From NCBI GenBank assembly GCA_023512835.1, contig CM042090.1, forward strand, positions 49,892,996-49,956,995: a stretch of 64,000 nucleotides of DNA, read 5' to 3'. Below are positions 34,295 to 45,013 of this stretch, piece after piece. Below the pieces are notes generated by a model. That model saw only the letters and a program-made list of their open reading frames with translations. It made no database searches and was not told where the DNA came from. The position numbers and the translations under genes were made by a program. This stretch comes from Taxillus chinensis (taxonomy: Eukaryota; Streptophyta; Magnoliopsida; Santalales; Loranthaceae). Position 1 is the first letter of the stretch; each line of letters begins with the position of its first letter.

Positions 34295-35527
34295 ATGCCT
34301 CCTAGGAGAATTACCCGGGCTACCCCAGCTGCAGAGGATGAGTCTTCTGCACATGTTGGACAAGAGGGAAGGCAGCAAACGGAGGGCGATGATCCCATGG
34401 AGCGGATCATGGCCCAAGTTAGGGCCTTGAGTGAGAATATACAAGGCATGCGAGAGGATCTCAAGGGAGAGATCCGAGATGAGATTAGGCGGGAGATGAT
34501 GGCACAGCAGACAGTGCTACCTTCTCCACCCCGTGAGACAGAGCCTCCACGTAGACAAGAGATACCGGTGAGAAGGGAGGAGGAAGATGTGGTGACCCGG
34601 TTCCGGAAGGAACAGCCACCGAGGTTCAAGGGAGGAGCTGATCCTCTAGCAGCAGAGCATTGGCTGCGACAGATTGAGCACGTGTTCTCCTTTCTCCGAC
34701 CCCGGGAGGAGAATAAAGTGAGGTTAGCAGTCAGGCAGTTGGGAGAGGAAGCCTTAGAGTGGTGGCTCAGCATTTCAGGTAGCCAGGACATGCAGACCTT
34801 GTCATGGGAGGAGTTCCTTCAGTTGTTCCATGAGGAGAACTTCCCGGAGTCCTTGCGGTGGCAGAAACGGGAAGAGTTCAGTGGTTTGAAACAAGGATCA
34901 TGCACTGTGTCTGAGTATGAGCGTGAATTTCGAGGACTGAGCCGGTTTGCCCCTGAGGCAATCTCTAGAGAGGACCTGAAGGCCCATAAGTTTACCATGG
35001 GACTTAGGCCTGCCCTGAAGCAGAGGGTGGAGATGCTGCGGCTGAGGACCTATACTGAGGTCGTGGAGACAACTAAGATTGTGGAAAGAGGACTGGAGGA
35101 GGGTAAACAGGCTCATCAGGAGTGGCTAGCACAAAGTACGCGCGATAAGCAGGGAGACTCCAAGAAACCGAGAGTTGAGCTTGGAGGTAGCAGTTTCCCC
35201 AGGGACAAGGGCCAATCACCAATGGCTCCACCAAAGTCCCGTTACTCTGGAGGACCGGGGAACTCAGCTGGAGGTTTCCCACGTGAGTGTACTTGTTGTG
35301 GCCAAACTGGACATATGAAACGTGAGTGTCCCAAGCAGCACCTACAGTGCCATAGCTGTGGGAAAATAGGACACCTTAGTACGGTGTGTTTCAGTAAGGG
35401 GAACAACCGGGGAGCTGGTGGATTCGCATCAGGAGGGAGGAGTGAGACCCACTTTCGGGCCCCAACTCCGAGGCCAGCACGTTCATGGCAGGCGAGTCAG
35501 GTTGGTTCTACTCATGCAAGGCCATAG
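34295..35527 (+). CDS. gag: Element G gag polyprotein
   Basis: An uninterrupted 410-codon frame starting MPPRRITRATPAAEDESS. Residues 45-75 form a charged helix. The capsid block follows (AEHWLRQIEHVFSFLRPREE, ALEWWLSISGS, WEEFLQLFHEENFPESLRW, EYEREFRGLSRFAPEAISRE). Two intact zinc knuckles come near residues 332-345 (CTCCGQTGHMKREC) and about 355-368 (CHSCGKIGHLSTVC). The TAG at 35525-35527 is followed in the same frame by more gag-like and protease sequence, so it is probably a mutation rather than the natural end. It is the only full-length structural gene left in the window. Confidence 0.9.
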   Translation: MPPRRITRATPAAEDESSAHVGQEGRQQTEGDDPMERIMAQVRALSENIQGMREDLKGEIRDEIRREMMAQQTVLPSPPRETEPPRRQEIPVRREEEDVVTRFRKEQPPRFKGGADPLAAEHWLRQIEHVFSFLRPREENKVRLAVRQLGEEALEWWLSISGSQDMQTLSWEEFLQLFHEENFPESLRWQKREEFSGLKQGSCTVSEYEREFRGLSRFAPEAISREDLKAHKFTMGLRPALKQRVEMLRLRTYTEVVETTKIVERGLEEGKQAHQEWLAQSTRDKQGDSKKPRVELGGSSFPRDKGQSPMAPPKSRYSGGPGNSAGGFPRECTCCGQTGHMKRECPKQHLQCHSCGKIGHLSTVCFSKGNNRGAGGFASGGRSETHFRAPTPRPARSWQASQVGSTHARP

Positions 35528-36708
35528 GGAGAGAAGCAACCACAAGGCGGTTCAGAGAATCATCCAAGTGGACATCAGATAGGGATCAAAGGACAAACAG
35601 GAGAGGCTAGTAGCAAGGCAAACCATGGCAGAGTATTTGCACTTACTTCAGCACCATCCGAGCGGGAGGAGTTGCCATTATCCTCCGAGGAAGGCGAAGC
35701 CGGACCTTTGGTGGTTCGAGGTACTATTTTGATATCTCGCACTATAGTTGCTGTCTTGTTTGATACTGGAGCTTCGTGCTCCTTGATTGCTAAGTCCTTG
35801 GTTGAGAGCCTTGGACTTGATTGTGTGAGGGCAGATAGGCCCCTGAGTGTTAAGTCACCTGTGGGAGGTGCATCGACAATAAACCGAGTGTGTCGTGAGT
35901 GTATGCTTACGATAGGAGATGTTGAGGTCACATTTGATTTGTATGTGATGCCCATGAGGACCTTTGATTTGATTTTAGGGATGGACTGGTTCATGGCCTT
36001 CCAGGCTAAGATTGACTGTTATAGACGGCGGGTGTCATTTATTTCACCCACAAGATTACTCTGTACCCTAGTGGGGGAATGGGATGAGAATGCCGGGAGG
36101 GCTGGACTGACGAGAGGGCTATGGGGTAGTGTTACCCATAGACTTGCTACACTTACTTTTGAGGAGGAAGGTAATATTGAAAAACGAGCATGGCCAGTTG
36201 TTGTTGAGAATTTTCAGGATGTATTTCCTGGGGAGTTACTGGAGTTGCCTCCACACAGGCGTGTTGAGTTCACAATCGAGTTATTGCCAGGAGTGGGACC
36301 TATCTCACAAGTGGCATACCGGATGGGACCTGCCGAGTTGAGGGAGCTTCAAAAGCAAATAAAGGAGCTGGGAGATAAAAGTTTCATTCGCCCAAGTACA
36401 TCACCTTGGGGTGCACCGGTCTTGTTTGCTAAAAAGGCAGACGGTTCACTACGACTCTGCATCGATTATCGAAAGCTGAACCAAGTGACAGTAAAGAACA
36501 AATACCCTTTGCCGAGGATTGATGATCTGTTTGACCAACTGAGTGGGGCACAGTGGTTTTCAAAGATTGATTTGTGTTCTGGGTATCATCAGGTGAGGGT
36601 CCGGAGCGAGGATATTCCTAAGACTGCTTTCAGGTGTAGATATGGGCACTATGAGTGGTTAGTGATGCCTTTCGGGCTCACGAATGCACCAGCGGTGTTC
36701 ATGCACCT
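35528..36708 (+). pseudogene. pol: Element G protease and reverse transcriptase, 5' part
   Basis: In frame with gag and open up to the insertion of H. Protease: [20 protein letters not shown] (Asp at 35762-35764) and [103 protein letters not shown] interrupts at APAVFMHL after 36708 (cacct duplicated); the continuation is at 45014. Confidence 0.92.
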
Positions 36709-37791
36709 TGTCACGCCCCAATTTCCTTACACCTGGAAATGGTTAGTGACTGCCCATGCCCGCACCCGAAGGGTCAAGGGGCTGGTGCAAGCACCTAGGC
36801 TGGACTTATACAACGGGTGCTGTCCCAATACTACACATCTGGGCTAACATGCCAAAGGGCATGCCCCTAATTTCAAACCATACACACAATCATCATCCAG
36901 TCAAAATAACATATCACAATTTACTTCACTTCAAAGAGGACTCAAGTCCATTACAACTCAAATGGGGAAAAGCTCCCAATAAACCCACAATACCAAATTC
37001 AGTTTACAAAATAGCTCAAACCAAAACAGAAAGCCATAGATACATTAACAATCAAATAAGGAGGGTCCCATAGCCTCTATGGCCAATCACCTCAGCTCTG
37101 TCACCTATCGCCAGCTAGACCCTGCAAAGTGAACAATTCAAAGGAGGGGTGAGCAAACCACAGCTCAGTAAGGATCAAGTCTCTCCAGGCCCATCCCACA
37201 TTACTGGAATGCATGTTTAGTGAATACTTGTGCTAGTGTAGTGAACTAGTTGAAACCACACACAAAAACCATCAAACACATCCCATATTCAAAGAGGGGG
37301 GTTCCAGTGATATAATTGTTCCATACTCAAGGTTCCAGTCTAGTGACTGTCCCGTATCCAAGGCTCCAGTCCAATGACTGTCCTGTAATCAGAAGGGTTC
37401 CAGCTTGGCAGCTGTCCCGTGTATCAAAGGCTCCAGCTCAACAGCTGTCCCGTAGCATACAACATTTAGCACTCAAACAAAACTCAGTGAAATGCAACCA
37501 CATAACTCAGCACAAGGTGCCCAGCAGGCATAATTTATTTCAATACAAGATGCTCAACAGGCATAATACAACTCAGCACGTATTAATATGATTTACAATG
37601 CACTCAGTTCATGTAGTGCAACCACAATCTCAGTAACATTCACAGTATACAGTCTCTTTTCCTATATCAGTGTTCCTTAACCGTTCTGGTAAGTTTTTAA
37701 ATTAACTCTGGGACTTCATGCCAATTACATTATTTTCCACTCAAGAACCTTCTGGTTAAATGGGGAAGCCAGAGGAGGCAAAATAAGGGGG

Positions 37792-38020
37792 TGCACGTCA
37801 TATGGATCATATGACGTGCAGGGGGATGTTTGGCTCCCTGCGCTCTACACAACTCCAGGAATGTTGGGGTAAAATTTCAAACCAATTGGGCTTGCACGTG
37901 AAATGGGCTTTTCACGTGCACAAGGGTTTTTGGCTCCCTGCTTTCTACACCTTTCAGGGAAGCCTGGGGTAAAATTTCAAACCAAATGGGCTTGCACATG
38001 AAATGGGCTTTTCACGTGCA
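37792..38020 (-). promoter_or_regulatory. Perfect palindrome and two tandem ~100-bp modules in H U3
   Basis: TGCACGTCATATG, GAT, CATATGACGTGCA (37792-37820) has perfect 13-bp arms. Two tandem modules of about 100 bp follow, each starting near TTTGGCTCCCTG and ending in GCACGTGAAA...TTTTCACGTGCA (IRs at 37894-37919 and about 37993-38019). Confidence 0.78.
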
Positions 38021-38657
38021 ATATGGCGTGCAGCCATATTTTGCACAGAGACTTTTGTTTTATTGTTTTACTCACTTTTCTCTAAAGGACCTCTCTCAAA
38101 TTATGTTTAGATTATGAGTTATTAGACTCGAAAGTTAGGGTACATTGCCTGGTTTCAACTCCAGCTATGTCCCTCATATCAACCTACCCATCCAGACCAT
38201 CCAAGATTATTTTATTCACTTTTAACTATCCAGATATACTGGAAACCTCACAATAAATTATCATATTAGTTTATGTGGGGGCATAAACTCAACATTAACA
38301 TGAATAGGACCATAGCATATCCGTACCCGAGAAACTCGATGTCGACAAAAGGGTATAAACCCAAAATTTTCAGAAGGCATGAATATGAACACAAATTCCC
38401 TACCTCAAAATCAGAGAATACAACTAGTCGTTGTATTCTAGCAATCACGTCTCTGGGCTCTCGTCCACTGCAGGAATCCTTGGATCGCCGGCCTTGGATC
38501 GTCCTCGCCGTCTCAGGCCGTCTCCCTCTTTCCGGCAGTCTCCCTCTCTGGCCGTGTCTCTCTTTCTCTCTCTCTCTCAAGGGGTGATGGTTGCTAGGGT
38601 TTTGGAATGAGATCCCCAAAGTTTGAACCCTTTTTCCTTTATATATTTTTCCACATA

Positions 38658-38679
38658 ATCAGAACGACGTAGTTTTGAT
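38658..38679 (-). promoter_or_regulatory. ACGT palindrome of H left LTR
   Basis: AGAACGACGTAGTTTT with ATC/GAT flanks, about 10 bp upstream (minus strand) of a TATATA-containing stretch. The truncated right LTR has it at 44682-44703. Confidence 0.65.
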
Positions 38680-38986
38680 TAATTTAAAGCCCAGCATCTA
38701 TAAGCCCAAAGGCCAAGGTTTTGTAGTCCACTTCATTAAGCTCTATAGCCCAACAATTAAGCCCAAATCATATTTTAAATGAAACTCTCAAATATATTAA
38801 TTTGGGATATTTTAATTTATGTGAAATTCCTAAAATACCCCTCAGGGCCTCGAACTCCGAATCGAGCCCAAGCATAGTCAAAATTCTCCATTTGACGAGC
38901 ACATGACTGTGCTAATGTTCATTCTCCAAAACAAGGCCTCTTACTCAAGGCTAACTCCAAGAACCCCTCAAATACGGGTCCTTACA

Positions 38987-39003
38987 TCCTCTCCCCCTTA
39001 AAG
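38987..39003 (-). other. Element H polypurine tract
   Basis: Minus-strand CTTTAAGGGGGAGAGGA precedes the 3' LTR; the same motif as in F and G. Confidence 0.9.
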
Positions 39004-39162
39004 ACTTTTCGTCCTCGAAAAGAAAGCTGGGGTTGAAAGGAAACCACGACCGCAATCAATGCACCCAATACATAACAGCAAAAATAATTGATCAGTACCC
39101 ATGTAACAGCAAAATAAAATCAGTACCAATAGTAGCTGGTGTTTGTGCCTTCCTCCCCTCTT

Positions 39163-39370
39163 TCAGGGTTGTTCGTCCTCGAACAGATCAGGGTAGTGAG
39201 CATGCATCTCAGTCTCACGTTCCTAAGTCTCTTCCTCCATACCTCGGTGTTGCCACAACACCCAAACCAGTGGGATAGTCTTTCCTCGGAGCTGCTTCTC
39301 GCGCCTATCCAAAATACGGATTGGGGCCTCAATAACTGTCATATCTTCCTCAATATCCAGATTACTCCAA
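39163..39370 (-). pseudogene. pol: Element H chromodomain-like tail
   Basis: LDWSNLDIEEDMTVIEAPIR, then ILDRREKQLRGKTIPLVWVL, WQHRGMEEET followed by a stop where Trp is expected (a G-to-A change), then ERE...HYPDLF. The domain is complete apart from that stop. Confidence 0.82.
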
Positions 39371-40574
39371 TCCAGTACATGTGTGGGATCTGGATGATAT
39401 GCCCGTAACTGGGATACATGGAAAACATTGTGAACTCTGCTCAAACTAGGTGGTAAGGCCAACCTATAAGCAACAGGTCCAACTCTGCTCAAAATCTCAA
39501 ACGGTCCAATGTATCTTCGAGATAACTTGGATCCCTTTCTAAATCTTTTATGTCCCTTCCGTGGAGAAACACGAAGGAACACATGATCTCCAACCAAAAA
39601 CTCTAATGGTCGGCGTCTGTGGTCCGCATAGGACTTCTGTCGACTCTGAGCTGTAAAAAGGCGCTGCCTAATCAGCTGTAGCTTGGCCGTAGCCTCCTGG
39701 ACCAATTGGGGTCCCAACATGGCTGCTTCTCCAGCCTCTGCCCAATAAAATGGAGACCGACATGGTCTACCATACAATGCCTCAAATGGGGCCATCCCAA
39801 TAGAAGCTTGATGGCTATTATTATAGGCAAACTCTACCAGAGGAAGGTGAGAAGCCCACGATCCTCCAAAATCGAGCAGATAAGCTCTCAACAGATCTTC
39901 TAGTCTCTGAATGGTCCTCTCTGACTCACCATCAGTCTCGGGGTGATAAGCCGTACTCAGATTGAGTCGTGTCCCCAAGGCTTCTTGCAAGCCACTCCAA
40001 AATCATGAGGTGAACCGTGCATCTCTGTCTGAAACGATAGACACGGGTACCCCATGCAATCTGACAATTTCGTTGATATACAACTGGCTTAAGGTGCCAA
40101 TGGAGTCTCGCTCCCGAATAGCTAAGAAATGGGCTGATTTTGTCAAACGATCTACAATGACCCATATCATCTCCTTCCGGCCAGAGGTGGCGGGAAGTCC
40201 TGTCACGAAGTCCATGGTAATGTGCTCCCACTTCCACTCCGCCACAGGTAAGGGCTGCAATTGACCCGCAGGTCGTTGGTGCTCTGCCTTGACTTGCTGA
40301 CAAGTGAGGCACCTGGAAACAAATCCCGCTACGCTCTTCTTCAGTCCCGGCCACCAGAACTGTGCACTCACGGCATGATACAGCTTTGTCCCCCCTGGGT
40401 GTACAGCCAAATAGGAATGATGAAATTCCCTCATCAAATCCTCTCGAAGGAAGGGTGGAACTACCAAACGCCCCTGAAACCTCAACTCGTGTTCAGCTCC
40501 TTCTGTCCACTCTTCGGACAGCTCACCAGCCTCTATCTGGGCCCGGATTACCTCACAGTCCACATCTCCCAACT
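39371..40574 (-). pseudogene. pol: Element H integrase
   Basis: Zinc region: [20 protein letters not shown] and [12 protein letters not shown]. Core: [20 protein letters not shown] (Asp), [11 protein letters not shown] (Asp), then TGA where RF is expected (40000-40002), then LNLSTAYHPETDGESERTIQ (Glu), [21 protein letters not shown]-terminal GPY/F block: RRYIGPFEILSRVGPVAYRL. All catalytic residues are visible and one nonsense codon breaks the core. Element I separates it from the rest of pol on the right. Confidence 0.9.
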
Positions 40575-41801
40575 GTCCATGTCACGCCCTGGTTTTCCAA
40601 CCCGAGGAGACCGGAACGTGACCCTCCCTTTACCCGGGTTTGGATAAAGGGGTGGAACACAACATACACTTCAGAAACCAAAATCACACAATTATTTAAT
40701 TGAAACCACATGCCTTTATTATGTTTCAAACTTCATTACAATATCTCCCCGCTAGGGTTATAATGCCTCAATAAAATTACATAACGCAAATAACATAAAA
40801 CAAAGCCACAAAATAGAACTCTTCCACCTTGGTGTTCCCACCTAACGCCTGTAGGTTCCCTGAAAACACACCATAGTAGGAGGGGTGAGCATCCACAACT
40901 CGGTAGGGATCATGTCTCCCCAACCCATCCCATGCTCCTAGCATCTACATGCCATGTGTACAAGTGCAGTGTCGTGTTACAATAATTCCAACAGACACAA
41001 TAACAAACCACATCGGTAGTCACAATTATCCACCACACAAACCACAAGTGATTTAACCGCCTCTTCAGGCCAATGATTTAACCGCCTCTCAGGCATAGTT
41101 TCCACGATCGGTCTCACCGACATTAACTCAGCCTCTCGGGCTCCACGGTCGATCTCACTGACATCAACTCAGCCTCTCAGGCTCCACAGGTACACAAGCA
41201 TTGCCTCAGCCTCTCAGGCTTCTTAGGCTCCACAGACAACAACAAACATTTAACATATATCTCAGTTATTTAGGCATAACAACAAACACTTAACATGCAT
41301 GTCCACCCTGGTATAACATCAAACACCTAGCATGCATATCCTCACAGACATTACATCAAACACCATTCAGGCATAACCACACTGGCATAACATCAATCGC
41401 ATAACATGCATGGCCTCACAGGCATAATATCAAACACCTAGTGTGCAGCGCCACGCAGGCCTAATCTCTACCCATACTTGCCACTGAAGGCCAACATTCA
41501 TATAGGAGGTCACACCTATATGAATTTACATATAAATAGTATAAGAATAACAACAGAAGCTCTATAAATCCTCTACACAGGGCCTAACCCCAGAACAGAT
41601 CAGGTGAGACAGAACCCCTACCTTGGAAACGTCCTCCTGCTCTTGCTCCCACGCTAGATGCCGTCCTCCCCACGCAATATGTTCCGACAGCAAGCCAGCA
41701 GCTCTCCCTCCCTCTCTCACTCTCTCTCTGCAACGGCTGGTGGAGTAACAAACCCTAAACCTAAAACAGAGGGCTCTTCATCCTTATATAGACAACACAA
41801 C

Positions 41802-41860
41802 ATCAAAATGACGTTGTTTTGATTAAGTGAATCCCAGCATCAAAACGACGTAGTTTTGAT
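41802..41860 (-). promoter_or_regulatory. Two ACGT palindromes of I
   Basis: ATGACGTTGTTTT-type (41802-41823) and AACGACGTAGTTTT-type (41839-41860) palindromes, with CTATATAAGG on the minus strand just downstream (about 41783-41792). Confidence 0.68.
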
Positions 41861-41991
41861 TATACAAGTTGCAACCTTTTCGCATCCATACTCGACAAAA
41901 TATCCATAATTCCAACATGGTCCTTTGGGAAAAGATGATTAGAATAACAAAACTAAGGTAACCATGCAAAAATATGCCTGCACGCCAATTT

Positions 41992-42118
41992 GAACGCCAA
42001 TTCCCCAATTGGCGTGCAGCTCCAAATGCACTCAAACTTCACCCCAAGCCTCCTTGCATCTTGTAGAGGTCTGAGAAGCAAAATTATGCTTGCACGTGAA
42101 ATGGGTGAATTCACGTGC
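41992..42118 (-). promoter_or_regulatory. Inverted-repeat modules of I with altered arms
   Basis: GAACGCCAATT, CCCC, AATTGGCGTGC (41992-42017), and GCACGTGAA...TTCACGTGC (42092-42118), 100 bp apart. At the first place F has GCACGTGAATT and AATTCACGTGC, so both arms changed together. Confidence 0.7.
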
Positions 42119-42282
42119 AGCTCCAAATGCTCTGAAATTTCTGTGGTAGATAGAGGACCTTATTCTAAGCAACTTTTGTTCTTGTACGCTAATTGTTTGA
42201 GGCCATCTACTATATCAAAAGTGAGCTCCAAAATCTGCCAAAACAGCTTAAAACCGCATGTATATGCATAGCATCTTCCTAG

Positions 42283-42302
42283 GGCATAAATGTACGTTAT
42301 CA
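42283..42302 (-). other. Athila-type LTR terminus embedded in I
   Basis: Minus-strand TGATAACGTACATTTATGCC differs by one base from the first 20 bases of element C's right LTR (54010 downward). It lies 111 bp inside I, marking the exchange junction. Confidence 0.75.
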
Positions 42303-42418
42303 CTTGTCACATGCACCTCCAAAAAGTCCCCTCTTGGGCTCATCTCTTACCTCAAACTTGTGTACCAACATCCAAGGTGTTTGTGGTTAACTTCTTACAC
42401 ACGGGTCATTACAGTCCA

Positions 42419-42963
42419 TCACGGATACGTTGGTATAATTCTGGCATCACAGTGATAGGGCACAGGGCTGCTTTCCCACTGCTAAGATCAGGCTGTACTT
42501 GAAGTATTGCTAGCTGTTCCATCATTTTCCATTCTCTAATGGAAACCTCAGCTTTGCCCTTTCTACTTAGCGCGTTAGCAACAACATTCCCTTTTCCAGG
42601 TGTATAGGAGAGTATGAAATCGAACATCTGCAGGTACTCTACCCATCTCCTCTACCTCAGGTTCAGGTCTCTCTGGGTGAAAATATATTGTAGGCTTTTG
42701 TGGTCCGTGTACACCACAAATTTCTCCCCCAACAAATAGTGTTGCCACGACTTCAAGGCAAAAATCACCGCTGCCAACTCCAGGTCATGTGTTGGGTAAT
42801 TTTGCTCATGGGGCTTCAGCTGTCGTGAGCCATAAGCTATGACTTTGCATTCTTCCATCAGAACACACCCCAGTCCAACTTGGGACGCATCACAATATAC
42901 CTCATAAGGCACTCCCTCTTGTGGTAGACTCAACACAGGTGCAGTGGTCAGTTGAGTTTTCAA
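42419..42963 (-). pseudogene. pol: Element H RNase H and tether
   Basis: [20 protein letters not shown] (Asp), [20 protein letters not shown] (Glu), [20 protein letters not shown] (Asp), DLNLR-stop-RRWVEYLQMF (TAG at 42649-42651 where Gln is usual), YTPGKGNVVANALSRKGKAE, ending ELYQRIRDG at element I. Confidence 0.88.
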
Positions 42964-42978
42964 TTCCTTGAAAGCTTT

Positions 42979-43843
42979 CTAACACTTGTCCGTCCACTCA
43001 AATTTGGCTCCTTTCCGTGTCAGGGCTGTCATCGGTGCTGCCAACCGTGAAAACCCTTCCACGAAGCGCCGGTAATATCCCACCAGTCCCAAGAAACTAC
43101 GGATCTCAAAGACATTAGTGGGCCTCTTCCAAGATGATACAGACTCAATCTTGGTCGGGTCCACTCTTACTCCTTCAGCAGATACCACATGCCCAAGGAA
43201 ATGCACCTCTCTCATCCAGAAGTCGCACTGACTAAATTTAGCATATAACTGGTGATTTCGTAGTGCCTGCAACACCACAGTCAGATGTTCCCTATGCTCC
43301 TCTCGGGTCTTAGAATATACGAGGATGTCATCAATGAACACTACTACGAAGGAATCCAGATATGGGGCAAATACTTGGTACATTAGATGCATAAACACTG
43401 CCGGTGCGTTCGTAAGCCCAAAAGGCATCACTAGCCACTCATAGTGCTCGTATCTGCACTTGAATGCAGTCTTAGGGATATCCTCCCTCCTGACCCTTAG
43501 CTGATGGTACCCCGAACGGAGATCAATTTTCGAAAACCACCGTGCTCCACTCAGTTGGTCGAATAAGTCATCAATCCTCGGTAACGGATGTTTATTCCTT
43601 ATCGTCACTTGGTTCAGCTTTCGGTAGTCAATACAGAGTCTCAACGACCCGTCTGCCTTCTTAACAAATAGTACTGGTGCACCCCAAGGTGATGTGCTTG
43701 GGCGAATGAAGCCTTTATCTCCAAGCTCCTTTATTTGCTTTTGTAGCTCTCTCAATTCAGCAGGTCCCATCCGGTATGCCACTTGGGAGATAGGTCCCAC
43801 CCCGGGTACCAGTTCAAATGTGAACTCAGTACTCCTGTATGGA
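42979..43843 (-). pseudogene. pol: Element H reverse transcriptase
   Basis: Begins within [20 protein letters not shown] directly at the deletion junction. It continues [80 protein letters not shown] and the catalytic [11 protein letters not shown], then [20 protein letters not shown]. It is open from the junction to a stop at DKC (where Gln is usual). The polymerase core looks intact, but no start or protease remains. Confidence 0.9.
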
Positions 43844-45010
43844 GGGGGATGTTTGGCTCCCTGTCCTCTACACAACTCCAGGAACGTTGGGGTAAAATTT
43901 CAAACCAATTGGGCTTGCACATGAAATGGGCTTTTCACGTGCACAAGGGTTTTTGGCTCCCTGCTTTCTACACCTTTCAGGGAAGCCTGGGGTAAAATTA
44001 CAGACCAAATGGGCTTGCACGTGAAATGGGCTTTTCACGTGCAATATGGCGTGCAGCCATATTTTGCACAGAGACCTTTGTTTTATTGTTTTACTCACTT
44101 TTCTCTAAAAGACCTCTCTCAAATTATGTTTAGATTGTGAGTTATTAGACTCAAAAGTTAGGGTACATAGCTTGGTTTCAACTCCAGCTATGTCCCTCAT
44201 ATCAACCTACCCATCCAGACCATCCTAGATTAATTTATTCACTTTTAACTATCCAGATATACTGGAAACCTCACAATAAATCATCATATTAGTTTATGTG
44301 GGTGCATAAACTCAACATCAACATGAATAGGACCATAGCAGATCCATACCCAGCAAACTCAGTAATCGCAACAAAAGGGTATAAACCCAAAATTTTCAGA
44401 AGGCATCAATATGAACACGAATTCCCTACCTCAAAATCAGAGAATACAACTGGTCGTTGTATTCTAGCAATCACGTCTTTGGGCTCTCGTCCACTGCAGG
44501 AATCCTTGGATCGCCGACCTTGGATCGTCCTCGCCATCTCAGGCCGTCTCCCTCTTTCCGGCAGTCTCCCTCTCTGGCCGTGTCTCTCTTTCTCTCTCTC
44601 TCAAGGGGTGACGGCTGCTAGGGTTTTGGAATGAGATCCCCAAAGTTTGAACCCTTTTTCCTTTATATATTTTCCCACATAATCAAAACGACGTAGTTTT
44701 GATTAATTTAAAGCCCAGCATCTATAAGCCCAAAGGCCAAGGTTTTCTAGTCCACTTCATTAAGCTCTATAGCCCAACAATTAAGCCCAAATCATATTTT
44801 AAATGAAACTCTCAAATATATTAATTTGGGATATTTTAATTTATGTGAAATTCCCAAAATACCCCTCAGGGCCTCGAACTCCGAATCGAGCCCAAGCATA
44901 GTTAAAATTCTCCATTTGACGAGCAAATCACTATGCTAATGTTTATTCTCTAAAACAAGGCCTCTTACTCAAGGCTAACTCCAAGAACCCCTCAAATACG
45001 GGTCCGTACA
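43844..45010 (-). repeat. Element H 5' LTR, truncated
   Basis: 1167 bp matching 37821-38986. The missing part begins exactly at the edge of the palindrome that occupies 37792-37820 in the intact copy. The ACGT palindrome is at 44682-44703, and the LTR end reads CGGGTCCGTACA. Confidence 0.93.
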
Positions 45011-45013
45011 CAC

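Larger units (their letters stand above)
36709..38986 (-). repeat. Element H 3' LTR (complete)
   Basis: A 2278-bp LTR ending in TGTCACGCCCC (plus strand) at the left and CGGGTCCTTACA at the right. It carries inverted-repeat modules at 37792-38020 and one ACGT palindrome at 38658-38679 next to a TATATA stretch. CT-rich leader sequence lies near 38520-38580. Confidence 0.95.
40580..42413 (-). mobile_element. Element I: chimeric chromovirus-type solo LTR
   Basis: 1834 bp, TGTAATGACCCG...GGGCGTGACA on the minus strand, flanked by gtcca at 40575-40579 and 42414-42418, with no internal region. The terminal 111 bp and the U5 end are of the E/F type. Inside, however, from 42302 it runs TGATAACGTACATTTATGCC, the LTR start of the Athila-like element C, and continues with C-like U3 sequence. 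It is the innermost insertion of the A<B<C<G<H<I series. Confidence 0.92.
36709..45010 (-). mobile_element. Element H: deletion derivative of a Tekay/Del-like chromovirus
   Basis: A minus-strand element flanked by cacct at 36704-36708 and 45011-45015. The left (3') LTR is complete. The right (5') LTR keeps only its first 1167 bp and joins directly to the RT N-terminal region, so the rest of that LTR, PBS, gag and protease are gone. RT, RNase H, integrase and chromodomain remain, with stops. Its LTR resembles G's at the ends but carries an ACGT palindrome that G lacks. Without I it is about 6.5 kb. Confidence 0.94.
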
